A stretch of DNA of 64,000 nt from Halothece sp. PCC 7418 (GCF_000317635.1 NC_019779.1:930001-994000); one strand, 5' to 3'. Positions 1 through 8,908 are shown, counted from the stretch's first letter. The notes: generated from the letters alone by a model not told the origin. Program-made: numbers and translations.

Positions 1-17
1 TTGCTGTCTGGAGTTGC

Positions 18-782
18 TCAAAGCACTAAGTTGTATCGTTGCAGCATCGCTTCCAAAGTTTGGGGAAGGGTCGCTTTTAAATCGGTTTCTCCTCGAAATG
101 AAAGCTGTTGTGGGTTTGGGAGATCAAAGGGATAACCTCCTTCCCAGCGTTCCATTTTGGTCAGTAAAATTTGCTCCCGTTGTTTGCATTGTAACGCATA
201 CCCTAATTCTAAACTGACCGTTGGACTGGGAAGCAGTATCGCTGTTTTTTCATTAGGAATGTGCGCTAGGGGAGTTCCATCTGCGATAAAAATCAAACTT
301 TTCCGAATTTTTCGTAATTGACTGTTACTTAAGCGAATCGGGTCATCTTTGGGACGCACTGAAAACTCTAGACTGACGGGAACTCGGGCTTGTTGATTAA
401 ATGTTTCTATTGTTTCTTGTAAGGCTTCTGCTAAAACCTCATAAGCAGCAGCATACTCTTGCTGATAGGAAAAATAAATGATGGGATCAAGTAACGCGCT
501 GACATCTTGCTTAATAAAGTAAATTTCCTGAGAAATCAGATCGATGTTGGCAATTTGATAACCGCCACTCCCTTCAATGTAGAATTCCACGGTTTCCCCA
601 CTGAGATACCGTTGAAACCATTCTGCTGACTCTACTGTTTCGCGTTCATCTAAAAAATCGGCTCTCAGTCCAGATTTCAACAAACTGCTTTTACTCAGTC
701 GCAAATCATGAGGGCGTTGCATTACCTCTCGCAGCGGTTCGTATTCTTGTAAATACCACGCTCTCAGCGCAATAATTGCCAT
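18..782 (-). CDS. conserved hypothetical protein, about 254 aa
   Basis: I do not recognise a named family. I chose the internal Met at 782 (MAIIALRAWYLQEYEP...) because a GGGAGAG ribosome-binding site lies just upstream; an upstream in-frame Met at 821 has no such site. There is no signal peptide or membrane helix. The C-terminal third has a TPLAHIP segment followed by SPTVSLELGYAL; the SLELGYAL stretch recalls the FELGYA motif of TIR-like nucleotide-binding folds, but this is a weak resemblance and not a function call. The first 28 codons and the upstream region are duplicated 251 bp further upstream. It lies downstream of the exosortase locus on the same strand, separated by that duplication, so co-transcription is uncertain. 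Confidence 0.65.
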   Translation of the reverse strand: MAIIALRAWYLQEYEPLREVMQRPHDLRLSKSSLLKSGLRADFLDERETVESAEWFQRYLSGETVEFYIEGSGGYQIANIDLISQEIYFIKQDVSALLDPIIYFSYQQEYAAAYEVLAEALQETIETFNQQARVPVSLEFSVRPKDDPIRLSNSQLRKIRKSLIFIADGTPLAHIPNEKTAILLPSPTVSLELGYALQCKQREQILLTKMERWEGGYPFDLPNPQQLSFRGETDLKATLPQTLEAMLQRYNLVL

Positions 783-843
783 ATTTCTCTCCCAATCAAC
801 ACGCATCAGGCATGATAGCAATTATTTTTTAGTTTTGGGGAAT
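699..843. repeat. direct repeat, copy 1 (145 bp, 5' end and leader of the first gene)
   Basis: Bases 699-843 recur at 950-1094 with a constant offset of 251 bp. I see one mismatch (cagcgg versus cagtgg). This copy covers the first 28 codons of the 18-782 gene, its ribosome-binding site and about 60 bp of leader. Confidence 0.9.
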
Positions 844-949
844 GGCTTTGATCGTAGGTTGAGTTAGTGACAGCGTAACCCAACTCAACTTGGTCAGTGT
901 TGAGTTGCACAGGATTCAACCCAACCTAAGTTTTGCTGCTTGTGCTCAA

Positions 950-1094
950 TCGCAAATCATGAGGGCGTTGCATTACCTCTCGCAGTGGTTCGTATTCTTG
1001 TAAATACCACGCTCTCAGCGCAATAATTGCCATATTTCTCTCCCAATCAACACGCATCAGGCATGATAGCAATTATTTTTTAGTTTTGGGGAAT
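950..1094 (-). pseudogene. direct repeat, copy 2: duplicated 5' stub of the 18-782 gene
   Basis: This near-exact copy of 699-843 contains the same ribosome-binding site and start codon (at 1033) and encodes MAIIALRAWYL...HDLRL before running into unrelated sequence, so it is a truncated gene start. It ends immediately before the stop of the exosortase gene at 1097. Between the copies (844-949) lies a dispersed repeat of the GTTGGGTT/AACCCAAC type. The copy may duplicate the promoter; that is inference. Confidence 0.8.
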
Positions 1095-1096
1095 TA

Positions 1097-2707
1097 CTAA
1101 AATAGTGCTTGCCATTTTGGATATCCTTCCTGAAACACTGCTTCTAAACGCTGATAACTGGCTTCAGGGGAGTTCTCTTGTAAGGGAGTCGATAAATGAA
1201 CCCACAGACAATTTCGCTCGCGCAAACTGCGAGTTCCGATGACACCAGACCAAAGACGAGAATTAGCCTTTAAAAGATTACGATTCATTTTGTAAACAAA
1301 ATCCCCAATATTCGTGGTACTTTCTCCCTGAGAGGTAATGCAAGTGCTTAAATAAGCATAGCTTTCATCATGATAAAGTTGGTATGCTCCCAAGTTCGGG
1401 AGGGTCTTGGAACGTTTATCTGACTCTACCTTTCCCCGCTTGAGATAGCGACTGGCAAAACCGCCAACATTGCCAAATGTTCCGCCAATATGCCTTAATT
1501 CAACAGTGACTGCCTGATTTTGTTGACGATAGAGATATTGTTGTCCAGAGCGAAATTGTTGAACATAGTCGTTTATGGAATCGGTTTCGTCTGTCAGGGG
1601 AACACTACTTTCTCTTGTCCAACCTTTCAGACTGAGTTGAGAGGGAAAGTTTAAGGGGGGAACTTGTCTGCGTCCAACTTCAGGGAAAAAGAAGGTGAAG
1701 AGAGTCACTACAGAAATCATCAAACCGAGTCCTGATAAAAAACGGAGACGGGAAGGATTAGATTCAGGAGGGCTGGTTGATTCTCCTTCAGAAGAAGCAG
1801 TTTCAGGTTTAGAATTTTCTGTTGTTTCTTCTGCTTGCTTGACTTTTAATTGATTTTCATAATGTTCATAAATAAAGTGGGCACTGACAATCCAAATGCT
1901 AAACGCAGCTAAGGAAAAAATTTGGCTGCCTTCACTACCATGCCAATACTCAAACGCAGTCGGATCGGAAACGACAACCGCTAATAGCGCCACTCGTACG
2001 ACTCCTAAGAAAAATCCTAAGCTGAGTAATCCAATTAGAATTTTAGAGGCAAATTTCCAATTCAGAGGTGCAATAATAAATAAAACGAATGTTAATTGTA
2101 GTAATAAACCAATGAGCGGTCCTCCTGTGCAAGCATAGAGGACTTCGACACTGCCATCGGGCAAATAAATAAAAACGCCTTCTTGAGAAACATCAAAGCC
2201 GATGTAATGTAAGAAAAATGTGCTGAAATCTGCTGTTAACTTGGGAAATGTAAAACCGTCTGGAAAAGATGTAAATACTTTTTCGGAAATACCATCAACT
2301 AAACTAAAAATGAGAAAAGCAATTAAAGGACGGGTGTATTGTTTGAGTCCTTTCCATCCTGAAGCAATTAAAGCGAGGCTCAGTAAACTGAAAAAGGGAA
2401 TAAATTGGAGAACAAAATTTTCATACCAAAATAATGCTAATCCGCGATAGATGATGATGGCAAGGAGAAATATGCCAATAAAATTTTTCCAAGGCTGGGA
2501 AACTAAATAAATATCATTGCGTTTTTTCCAAAGCACAAACAGTGCAACCAACCAGAAGAAAAGGGTTGTTGTTAACTCAGGACTATTGATACGATGAGTG
2601 AGAACTCCATGCCAAATTGCAAGGTTAGCGGTAGTGAAAAATAACCACATTTTGGCATCACTGAGAGAAGATTTAATTTTAATCCAATCGGGTGAGGAAA
2701 CAATCAT
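1097..2707 (-). CDS. cyanoexosortase B fused to exosortase B system-associated (EpsI-like) domain
   Basis: Residues 1-280 form a polytopic membrane protein with the exosortase catalytic triad: Cys193 in VLYACTGGP, Arg238 in GVVRVALL and His256 in EYWHGSEG. This matches the cyanobacterial exosortase B type, a transpeptidase-like membrane enzyme that recognises PEP/PFE-CTERM tails and processes secreted proteins. After a charged, low-complexity linker (about 285-325) and another helix (about 330-350), residues 350-536 resemble the EpsI-like associated protein, normally a separate gene; here both are one 536-aa chain. The hpsJ-like gene and a PFE-CTERM substrate lie just upstream on the same strand. 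The stop at 1097 abuts the 145-bp duplicated segment. Fusion of the two parts is seen directly; their assignment rests on family knowledge. Confidence 0.87.
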   Translation of the reverse strand: MIVSSPDWIKIKSSLSDAKMWLFFTTANLAIWHGVLTHRINSPELTTTLFFWLVALFVLWKKRNDIYLVSQPWKNFIGIFLLAIIIYRGLALFWYENFVLQFIPFFSLLSLALIASGWKGLKQYTRPLIAFLIFSLVDGISEKVFTSFPDGFTFPKLTADFSTFFLHYIGFDVSQEGVFIYLPDGSVEVLYACTGGPLIGLLLQLTFVLFIIAPLNWKFASKILIGLLSLGFFLGVVRVALLAVVVSDPTAFEYWHGSEGSQIFSLAAFSIWIVSAHFIYEHYENQLKVKQAEETTENSKPETASSEGESTSPPESNPSRLRFLSGLGLMISVVTLFTFFFPEVGRRQVPPLNFPSQLSLKGWTRESSVPLTDETDSINDYVQQFRSGQQYLYRQQNQAVTVELRHIGGTFGNVGGFASRYLKRGKVESDKRSKTLPNLGAYQLYHDESYAYLSTCITSQGESTTNIGDFVYKMNRNLLKANSRLWSGVIGTRSLRERNCLWVHLSTPLQENSPEASYQRLEAVFQEGYPKWQALF

Positions 2708-2919
2708 TGATTTGTTCTTGGTTCTTGGTTAAGATTTTAGGCAACAGGCAAGAGTAAAGCTCATCTGCATTGAAATTGGGATGATTCAGCGACCAAGATG
2801 GTCGCACGGTCATGGTTTTCCAATTCCTGATGTTTTGATTGAAATGCGTGACAGCTTAGGGGGAAATAAGGGGAAGGACAATTCATCAAATCAAAGAAAA
2901 TGTCGGTTTGGCTCTTGGT

Positions 2920-2980
2920 TACGAAACCCAACAGTAGCTAGGGTGTGGTTGGGTTTCACAGGATTCAACCCAACCTACGA
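2920..2980. repeat. dispersed inverted repeat (GTTGGGTT/AACCCAAC type)
   Basis: AACCCAACAG and GGTTGGGTTT...AACCCAACCTACGA form an imperfect inverted repeat between two genes. Related copies lie at about 855-930 and 7315-7412, so this is a small dispersed intergenic family, probably non-autonomous. The 2708-2740 stretch carries a separate TTCTTGGTTCTTGGTT motif. Confidence 0.6.
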
Positions 2981-2998
2981 CTATAATTTTACAGGCTA

Positions 2999-3913
2999 TC
3001 ATTTCAAAGATTTTACCCAACGGGCTTCCCACCAGAGACGAATCAGAAATGCACCAATGAGTAAGCCAGCGAAACTATTACGAATTGCTTCAACTAAGAG
3101 TTCACGGAAACGATTTTGTTTTTCGGTGTTAACTTGTTGTCTGATTCGTTGTTTTCGTTCTTCAATTTTTTGAATCAGAGTTTGTTCTAAGGTTGATGAT
3201 TCTGGGACGTTTTCAATGTTAAATTGATCTCGCAGGCGTTGGAGTTGGAAAAAAGAAAGACTCTCGTTTTCTAAAGCCTCTTTTAAATTATTTAATTGTT
3301 CTTGTTGGTTAGTTTGTTGTTGACCGAGTTGTGCGGTAGCATTTTCGTTGAGGCGGTTGGCGTTGACAAGAGTAAGAGGAACTAGGAGAATAAAAATGAT
3401 ACCGCCTAATAAAGTTAACCACCGCAATAACTTCAGAAAACTCAATTCAAAGCGACGAATTTGAGCCCGGTTCGGGAGATAAATGAGAATTAATGCTAAT
3501 AATACTAACCAAGTATTATTAACGAGTAAAATAAATGTTTCAAATTCCCAATTGGAGTTTGTTAGCTGAGGTGGATAAAGAACTCTTACATAGTCAATTA
3601 CAGAAACAAAAAGTATGATATATCCTAGCCAATTGAGGAGGATGAAAAAGCCTTGATTTTCAACAGTGCCTATAGAGATTGTTGTAAAAGGGTTGCGAAG
3701 TCTTGGTAATCTGAGGTTGGGTGTGGATAGGCGAGGTAAGTTTCTGCGGAGGCGATGTAAGCTAATTTCAGGAGGTTGGGGAAGTCGCAGGCGTTTCAGT
3801 TTTCGTCCTAAGTGGAGGCGCGGTAATTCTAGGGCGGGGAATTTTTTCCAGAAGGGGCGACGGCGACGGTTGGAGTTAGAAGAAGATTTACTTCCAAAAA
3901 GATTCCGTTTCAT
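2999..3913 (-). CDS. hpsJ: HpsJ-like membrane protein of the exosortase/polysaccharide locus
   Basis: This 304-aa protein has a very basic, proline/leucine/arginine-rich N-terminus (about residues 1-100, repeated LPRL/LRLP motifs). Four hydrophobic segments follow: WLGYIILFVSVIDYV, TWLVLLALILIYL, LTLLGGIIFILLVPLTLV and a C-terminal one near SFAGLLIGAFLI. A glutamine-rich coiled-coil region lies between the third and fourth. This layout matches the cyanobacterial HpsJ family, named from hormogonium polysaccharide genes and often found beside cyanoexosortase B. Its biochemical role is unknown. It lies 291 bp upstream of the exosortase gene on the same strand, so a functional link is likely but a single transcript is uncertain. 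Confidence 0.7.
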   Translation of the reverse strand: MKRNLFGSKSSSNSNRRRRPFWKKFPALELPRLHLGRKLKRLRLPQPPEISLHRLRRNLPRLSTPNLRLPRLRNPFTTISIGTVENQGFFILLNWLGYIILFVSVIDYVRVLYPPQLTNSNWEFETFILLVNNTWLVLLALILIYLPNRAQIRRFELSFLKLLRWLTLLGGIIFILLVPLTLVNANRLNENATAQLGQQQTNQQEQLNNLKEALENESLSFFQLQRLRDQFNIENVPESSTLEQTLIQKIEERKQRIRQQVNTEKQNRFRELLVEAIRNSFAGLLIGAFLIRLWWEARWVKSLK

Positions 3914-4296
3914 GGTGGTTTATAGTGCTTCGCACAGATGAGCAATAGCAGCTTATGAAATTGATTTATTGGTTATCCCCCCAACCCCCCTTGGTAAGGG
4001 GGGCTGTTTCATTCTATTTTTTGGCAAGTTCCAGACATTAGAAATAGCAGGGGTTTTACGGCTTTTTTCTTATGAATAAGTCAAATCAGAAGAAATATCC
4101 GAGATCGCGCCACCTTGTAAGGGTTCACATGATCACTTTTAATTTTAACCCCGAGAATGAAACAGCCCTGCTCTTTGTAAGGGGGCTAACGGAAGGATAA
4201 CAAGAACGAAATAAACCCCCCGCATTAGGAGGGTTCGATTACAATAGCTTCTCAGTCAAAAATAGAGCATGATTAATGCCGAAAGAAAGTAGTTAA
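3914..4296. other. intergenic region with C-rich hairpin repeats
   Basis: No plausible gene was seen. It contains a cyanobacterial C-rich hairpin repeat near 3976-4010 (CCCCCAACCCCCCTT followed by AAGGGGGG), a fragment with AACAGCCC near 4155-4170, and a related run near 4210-4235. The same repeat type recurs at 9192-9279 and 13948-13995, and inside the usher-like gene. Confidence 0.6.
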
Positions 4297-4935
4297 TTAG
4301 TTTACATTTGCGTTAGCGCGACGGCTTTTCCAGCGTTTCCAAGCACCCCAACCCCCAAGGAGAGCTAGCGCGATCGATGTTTCCGCTTCAAAGGGAACTG
4401 CTTGTGGATCATTTGGATCCTCAACGTCGGTTACAGTAACAACACCACCAGTAATCGATCGGATTTGAAAATTACCTGCTCCTTGTTCTACTTGTTCTTG
4501 GGACGCATTGCCTGATGTTACTAGGCTTCGTGAATCACCTACATTACTCAAAGTATTCAGCGTCTGATCAAAGACAAATCTGATATCGCGGTCAGTATCT
4601 GGCGATGCCACAAAACTATCAACTGCGTCAATAGTGAATTGGGTATCGCTGTTGGAGTTAAAGCCAAAATTATCACCTGGGCTTGTACTGTTTGCAGTTG
4701 TATAGGTAAAACTATTGTTTACTGTCGCTCCAGATGCAGCAGTTATATTGAAATTGGAGTAAGTTTCAGTAGTGGTGTCATAATCAAATGTACCTGTCAA
4801 ATTTCCGTTGTCTGTAAAGTTAGCACCACTAAAATCTAAAGTTAAAATTATTGCCTCTGCCGAATTAGCAAAGCCCAAAGTCGAGAATGCAGTGGCTACA
4901 GTTGCCCCTGCTAAAATTTTCATCATGTGTCTCAT
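4297..4935 (-). CDS. secreted protein with PFE-CTERM sorting signal
   Basis: This 212-aa protein starts with a signal peptide (MRHMMKILAGATVATAFSTLGFANSAEA) and ends with the tripartite exosortase tail: PFEAE, then a hydrophobic helix (SIALALLGGWGAW), then a basic end (KRWKSRRANANVN). The mature part is rich in Thr, Asn, Asp and Ser. A GAGGAG ribosome-binding site precedes the start. The tail is the cyanobacterial PFE-CTERM variant expected to be a substrate for cyanoexosortase B, which is encoded about 1.6 kb downstream. The function of the mature protein is unknown. Confidence 0.85.
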   Translation of the reverse strand: MRHMMKILAGATVATAFSTLGFANSAEAIILTLDFSGANFTDNGNLTGTFDYDTTTETYSNFNITAASGATVNNSFTYTTANSTSPGDNFGFNSNSDTQFTIDAVDSFVASPDTDRDIRFVFDQTLNTLSNVGDSRSLVTSGNASQEQVEQGAGNFQIRSITGGVVTVTDVEDPNDPQAVPFEAETSIALALLGGWGAWKRWKSRRANANVN

Positions 4936-5218
4936 TGCGTTTACTCCTCAAAGTAAGTAATTGTCCAAATTGCCATTAGTTGCCTATAGACTCCAATATC
5001 CAATAACTGAATATTAGCTCGTAATTCTAAAACAAACGTGATACTGCTAACATTGATCAGAATCTAAGTTTAAAGTTAATTCTGAACTATGCAGGATTTG
5101 AATAATGATAAGTATCACTTCTAGCCACGGCTTGAGATTTTATTTTAAGTTATTTTTCTGAGGAAGGCAAGTGATCTAAACATCAACTTAATTTCATCTC
5201 GGTACAAGCTACAATAAC

Positions 5219-7198
5219 TTACTTTTCAAAAAGATTTTGTTGCCCGTCCATTTCGGTGGTCAATTCTATGCGGAAACGATTTTGGGGGGAACTCTGATTT
5301 AAGATTTCGTAATGACCTCGCAAGCGCAACCCAGGTAAGATCGTTGTTTCAAGGTTGGCTTTCATTCCTTCTCCTTGCGATCCCATGCGGTATCCAATTT
5401 CCACATCCCATAAGGGGTTACCACTGACATCACGTTGTCCTGATTGGTATTGCCAACTGAGGGTCAGAAGATGATTTTTTTGATGAAAATCACGGGTTTG
5501 GTAAGCGAGATTGAGTCGATTTTTATCTTGGGAACTGATATCCTTGAATAAGGCATAACTGAGTCTAGTTTGGGTGATTCCCTGACGATCGCGATGAGAA
5601 AATTCTAGATTCCCCAACTGTTGTCGAATCTGCCATTGCAGTTGCCGATCGCGCTTCAGGCTGATGCCAATGACTGTTGAACCGTTGGCACTTTGGCGAA
5701 AACGTCCTCGGAGATTGATTGCTCTGCCTTGTTGACTGTCCCAGCGAGCCGAGAGTCTCATACGGGGCAAGATTTGCCAATGGGTTTGGAGGTGATTGCC
5801 TGTGTGATTCTGCTGAAAGCTAACATTAAGGTGGGGAGTGGGTTGATAATTAATGCGGGTTTCTAAGGTTTCACCGAGCACTCCCGCAATGGTCACGTCT
5901 AAGGGAATGTCTAAGGGACTAAAAAAGAATTCTCCCCAACGCTGCCATCCTTGTTCATGAATTAAACCAACTCCTAAAGTTATACTATCTGCAACGCCCC
6001 AACGCAAAGTTGCTCCTCCAATCAACTGGGAGAAGTCGCCCCAAAAGGCACGATGATTATTGCGACGTGCTCCTGTGGAAATCAACCAACTGACACTTCC
6101 TTCAGGTAATTGTTCTGCTAAAGGGCGAAACGAGACAGTCTGTTGTTCGGGATTTAGGGTGCGTTGTCCTTGCGGGAAAAAAAGAATGTCATATTTTGCT
6201 GACAATCCCCCCTTACCAAAAGGCACATCTTGAAAGCGATAGTTGCCATCTTTACCCACCCAAACTTCTTGTAAAACCTCCTCTCCTTGGTTACGGGTTA
6301 ATTGAACTAAAGTTCCAGGCTTGGCTTGACCCGTAATATCCCGAGGAAAAACATGGGTTTGCAACCGTTGCTCAGGATTAACATGAGGAAACGCCCCAGC
6401 AGTTGCTTCTACCCCCTCTCGTTGTAGATACGTGATCCCCCAATATTCTCCTTTTTCGAGCCAAAAGGGGGTTTGTTGACCTACAATCAAATCAGTTTCG
6501 GGCGTGGGTCGAAAATACTGGAAATTATCCAGATACCAACTTTGAGGACGGTTAAGACGGGTTTGATCAACTTCAATCTGCCAATTTCCTCCCCAGAAGC
6601 TCCCCCGAGCCAGTAATTCTCCTTGTAGTTGCCAAGTGGATAGATCAGCAGCAGGGGTAACAGTTGTCATTTGCTGAACGGTGTTAAGCTCATTCCCAGC
6701 CTGAAGGTCAGGGGATTTCGCGTCATTAGTTCTTTGTCCTTTGTCCTTTGTTTCCTGCATCAGAGCCTCGGGAGGGATTTGAAAACAAGGGTGAAACCGT
6801 AGGGGATGCTTGATCGCTTGCAGGGAGGGGACTAAGCCTAAGTCTGGGTCGAGATCAAAGGAAGTCATACAATTTTGAATGATTGGCGCTACATTACCAG
6901 CCTCACCCCCCTCTTTCCCCCGTAAGAAGGGGGGATTAACTGTGACCTTAGTTTTTGACAATGGTATAAGTAATTGGAAGGGACTTACTCCCACTGTCTG
7001 CTCATTAATCGGATCAGGGGAGGAGCTTTCTAGGTTTGTTTGTAACTTGGTTGTTTCTGCAGTGGGTTGAGCCGAAAAGGAGCGAGGTTTGGTTTGTGCG
7101 GGTTGGGGAGAAAAAACAACCGCCAGAGCCAAGCTCACTCCCATCAGAAGATTAAGCCAGATTTGATAGGGCGGGTGAAAGCAAAATACTTCTGACAT
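5219..7198 (-). CDS. usher-like outer-membrane beta-barrel protein
   Basis: This 659-aa protein has a hydrophobic N-terminal segment (LNLLMGVSLALAVVFSPQPAQT), then a low-complexity region (about 40-165). Next comes a domain starting WQLQGELLARG, and a small beta-sandwich with DITGQAKPGTLVQLTRN...DGNYRFQDVPFG, like a carboxypeptidase-regulatory or SdrD-B-like module. The rest (about 370-659) is rich in alternating strands, as expected for an outer-membrane barrel. It resembles cyanobacterial proteins distantly related to FimD/PapC-type ushers, but no chaperone or pilin gene is nearby, so export of a surface polymer is only a guess. Two segments of the low-complexity region are translated intergenic repeats: NPPFLRGKEGG (about 6897-6940) and MQETKDKGQRTNDA (6726-6760). 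Confidence 0.6.
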   Translation of the reverse strand: MSEVFCFHPPYQIWLNLLMGVSLALAVVFSPQPAQTKPRSFSAQPTAETTKLQTNLESSSPDPINEQTVGVSPFQLLIPLSKTKVTVNPPFLRGKEGGEAGNVAPIIQNCMTSFDLDPDLGLVPSLQAIKHPLRFHPCFQIPPEALMQETKDKGQRTNDAKSPDLQAGNELNTVQQMTTVTPAADLSTWQLQGELLARGSFWGGNWQIEVDQTRLNRPQSWYLDNFQYFRPTPETDLIVGQQTPFWLEKGEYWGITYLQREGVEATAGAFPHVNPEQRLQTHVFPRDITGQAKPGTLVQLTRNQGEEVLQEVWVGKDGNYRFQDVPFGKGGLSAKYDILFFPQGQRTLNPEQQTVSFRPLAEQLPEGSVSWLISTGARRNNHRAFWGDFSQLIGGATLRWGVADSITLGVGLIHEQGWQRWGEFFFSPLDIPLDVTIAGVLGETLETRINYQPTPHLNVSFQQNHTGNHLQTHWQILPRMRLSARWDSQQGRAINLRGRFRQSANGSTVIGISLKRDRQLQWQIRQQLGNLEFSHRDRQGITQTRLSYALFKDISSQDKNRLNLAYQTRDFHQKNHLLTLSWQYQSGQRDVSGNPLWDVEIGYRMGSQGEGMKANLETTILPGLRLRGHYEILNQSSPQNRFRIELTTEMDGQQNLFEK

Positions 7199-7465
7199 TT
7201 TCTTTCTCTGAGAGGTTAATTAGATGAAATGGAATCCATTTATGATGTAGTGATATCCTCCCAATCCCCTTTTGTAAGGGTTGACTGACAAAATTTCTGA
7301 AAGCCCTATTCTATCCTAGGTTGGGTTAGCGTGGTCAGTAACCTAACTAGATCCTTGCTGGTGTTGGGTTTCGTTGCCTCAACCCAACCTACCTTGGGTT
7401 AGCGTGGTCAGTCAATCAGGGGGGCGAAGGGGTCTGCATTGCCTACCCTAGGACTATCTTGACGA
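7199..7465. repeat. intergenic dispersed repeats
   Basis: No gene was seen. The 19-base string TTGGGTTAGCGTGGTCAGT occurs twice, at 7321-7339 and 7394-7412, as part of a GTTGGGTT/AACCCAAC inverted-repeat unit. A short C-rich hairpin remnant lies near 7258-7285 and a TTGCCTACCCTAGG remnant near 7439-7452. The right end of transposon A begins at 7466. Confidence 0.65.
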
Positions 7466-7549
7466 TTGAACTCTCCACGCGATAAATCGGCGTGGATTCC
7501 AAACGTTGCTTCGCATGATAGACGGGGCTTTCAGGGTGCTGAAATGAAT
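7466..7549 (-). ncRNA. right end and presumed omega-RNA (reRNA) 3' scaffold of element A
   Basis: Downstream of tnpB, the segment GCAACGTTTGGAATCCACG...CGTGGAGAGTTCAA is shared with elements B (to 32888) and C (to 47081). In TnpB systems the guide RNA is made from this end and runs past the boundary into flanking DNA. The guide predicted here is the minus strand of about 7450-7465 (TCGTCAAGATAGTCCT). The RNA itself is inferred from family knowledge; the conserved end is seen directly. Confidence 0.55.
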
Positions 7550-8842
7550 TCAGCACACAGCCCCTCCTAAAGCCATAATGCTTCGCGGTTTTCGTTTGGA
7601 GTTCCAAAGATAAAATCTTTGGGGCAGGCTCAAAGCTGCTCTACTGACCTTGGCTAAGACTAAGCCTAGCTGTATCTCTACTTTTCTCAGAATGTTTGCT
7701 GCTGCGTTGGCATCAGCATTAACGATTCTTCCCTGAGAATCTTGATAGCATCCTCTCGTTACTCGCTTTCCTGTGGGGGCGCACCTTTCGGGTTTCTCAC
7801 CTAAGGTCGGTAGCAAATCACTATCAAGATAGCTCGACTTGGATGTGTAGGATTCCTCAGTTTCTACAAACTCAATACCGTGTTCCTCTGCTAACTGCTG
7901 AATTCGATTTTTTAACTTAGCAGTGGGAATCTGAACAAAGTTTTGATTGTTCTTTCGTCCGATACTGACTCCTTGACGCTGACCTTTATTCCAACCGAAA
8001 ACGATGATCCCTATATCTTTATTAAGGCAATAGTTAATCACCATCTTCGCTGCCTTGTTTACAGCATCTCGAACTTGGCGGTTTCGTTTTTCGGTGATTC
8101 TAGCTAACTCAAAGTCCCAATAACCTTGAGGTTTTCCCTTTTTAAGAGAAGACACTCGGCGGTTATAGTTCTGATTTAGAGATTTAAGTTTTCTCCCATC
8201 AATGATGAAAGACTCTCCAATGGTGGAAACACAAGTTAACCAGTTATCCAAGCCTGGATCAATTCCTAACGCTTCTGTAGAATTAACTGTGGTTTTGACT
8301 TCAGGTCTTTCATAAACCCATTCTACATAGAACTCTCGGTTTCTAGGAAGAATTCTTAACTCTTTAATGCTCTCCCATTCAAGATTAGAAGGAAAAGGAA
8401 CAAAAAATTCTGAGAGACCGAACCATGCTTTAATAGTCTTCCCTAAAGGAACTCTAACTTGAGTGCTCTTTAACTTGAGAGCTTGTTTTGGATAAGAAGC
8501 AACCGCCATCCCTCCTTTATTTCTATAATTGGGGAGTTTAGGATGGTTACTAATTTCTCCCTTGAAAAAGGCTTTCCTCAAACCCTTATAGGACTTAAAA
8601 GATTCTGCGACGCTTCTAAGAACCTGTTGAGCGCACTGAGAGTAGAGGGCTTTGAAGTTGACCTGTCCTTTTAGGACTTCTTCTGGTTCATATTTTCCAA
8701 TGATCCGACCTTCATTAAAGAAAGTTTGACGAGCATAATAGATTCCACAATTTGTTAGGTTATTAGCCGTCTGGCAAATATGTTCTAATATTGGAATTGA
8801 GTCAGAGTTTGGGCTAATCCGATTTTGCTGACATCCATACAT
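7550..8842 (-). CDS. tnpB: TnpB, RNA-guided nuclease of an IS605-type element
   Basis: This 430-aa protein has the RuvC-like triad in order: D in ALGIDPGLDNW, E in EFVETEESYTS and D in IVNADANAAANI. TnpB proteins are omega-RNA-guided DNA nucleases that cut the empty donor site. The usual four-cysteine zinc ribbon between E and the last D is degenerate here (SSYLDSDLLP...RCAPTG...RGCYQ), as in a large known TnpB subgroup. The C-terminal extension SIMALGGAVC is encoded by the arm of a GGGGCT/AGCCCC hairpin at the right end and is not shared with the element C protein. A ribbon-helix-helix gene is divergent, 66 bp away. The frame is intact. Confidence 0.92.
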   Translation of the reverse strand: MYGCQQNRISPNSDSIPILEHICQTANNLTNCGIYYARQTFFNEGRIIGKYEPEEVLKGQVNFKALYSQCAQQVLRSVAESFKSYKGLRKAFFKGEISNHPKLPNYRNKGGMAVASYPKQALKLKSTQVRVPLGKTIKAWFGLSEFFVPFPSNLEWESIKELRILPRNREFYVEWVYERPEVKTTVNSTEALGIDPGLDNWLTCVSTIGESFIIDGRKLKSLNQNYNRRVSSLKKGKPQGYWDFELARITEKRNRQVRDAVNKAAKMVINYCLNKDIGIIVFGWNKGQRQGVSIGRKNNQNFVQIPTAKLKNRIQQLAEEHGIEFVETEESYTSKSSYLDSDLLPTLGEKPERCAPTGKRVTRGCYQDSQGRIVNADANAAANILRKVEIQLGLVLAKVSRAALSLPQRFYLWNSKRKPRSIMALGGAVC

Positions 8843-8908
8843 AACATAATGGTTTCTAAAATAATGCTAAGATTATTATAACATAAAAATAAACCCAAAG
8901 GGTGGAAA

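Noticed and set aside
2781..3173. 130-codon plus-strand frame
   Set aside because: It overlaps hpsJ on the other strand and crosses an intergenic repeat; the translation has no familiar motif or ribosome-binding site.
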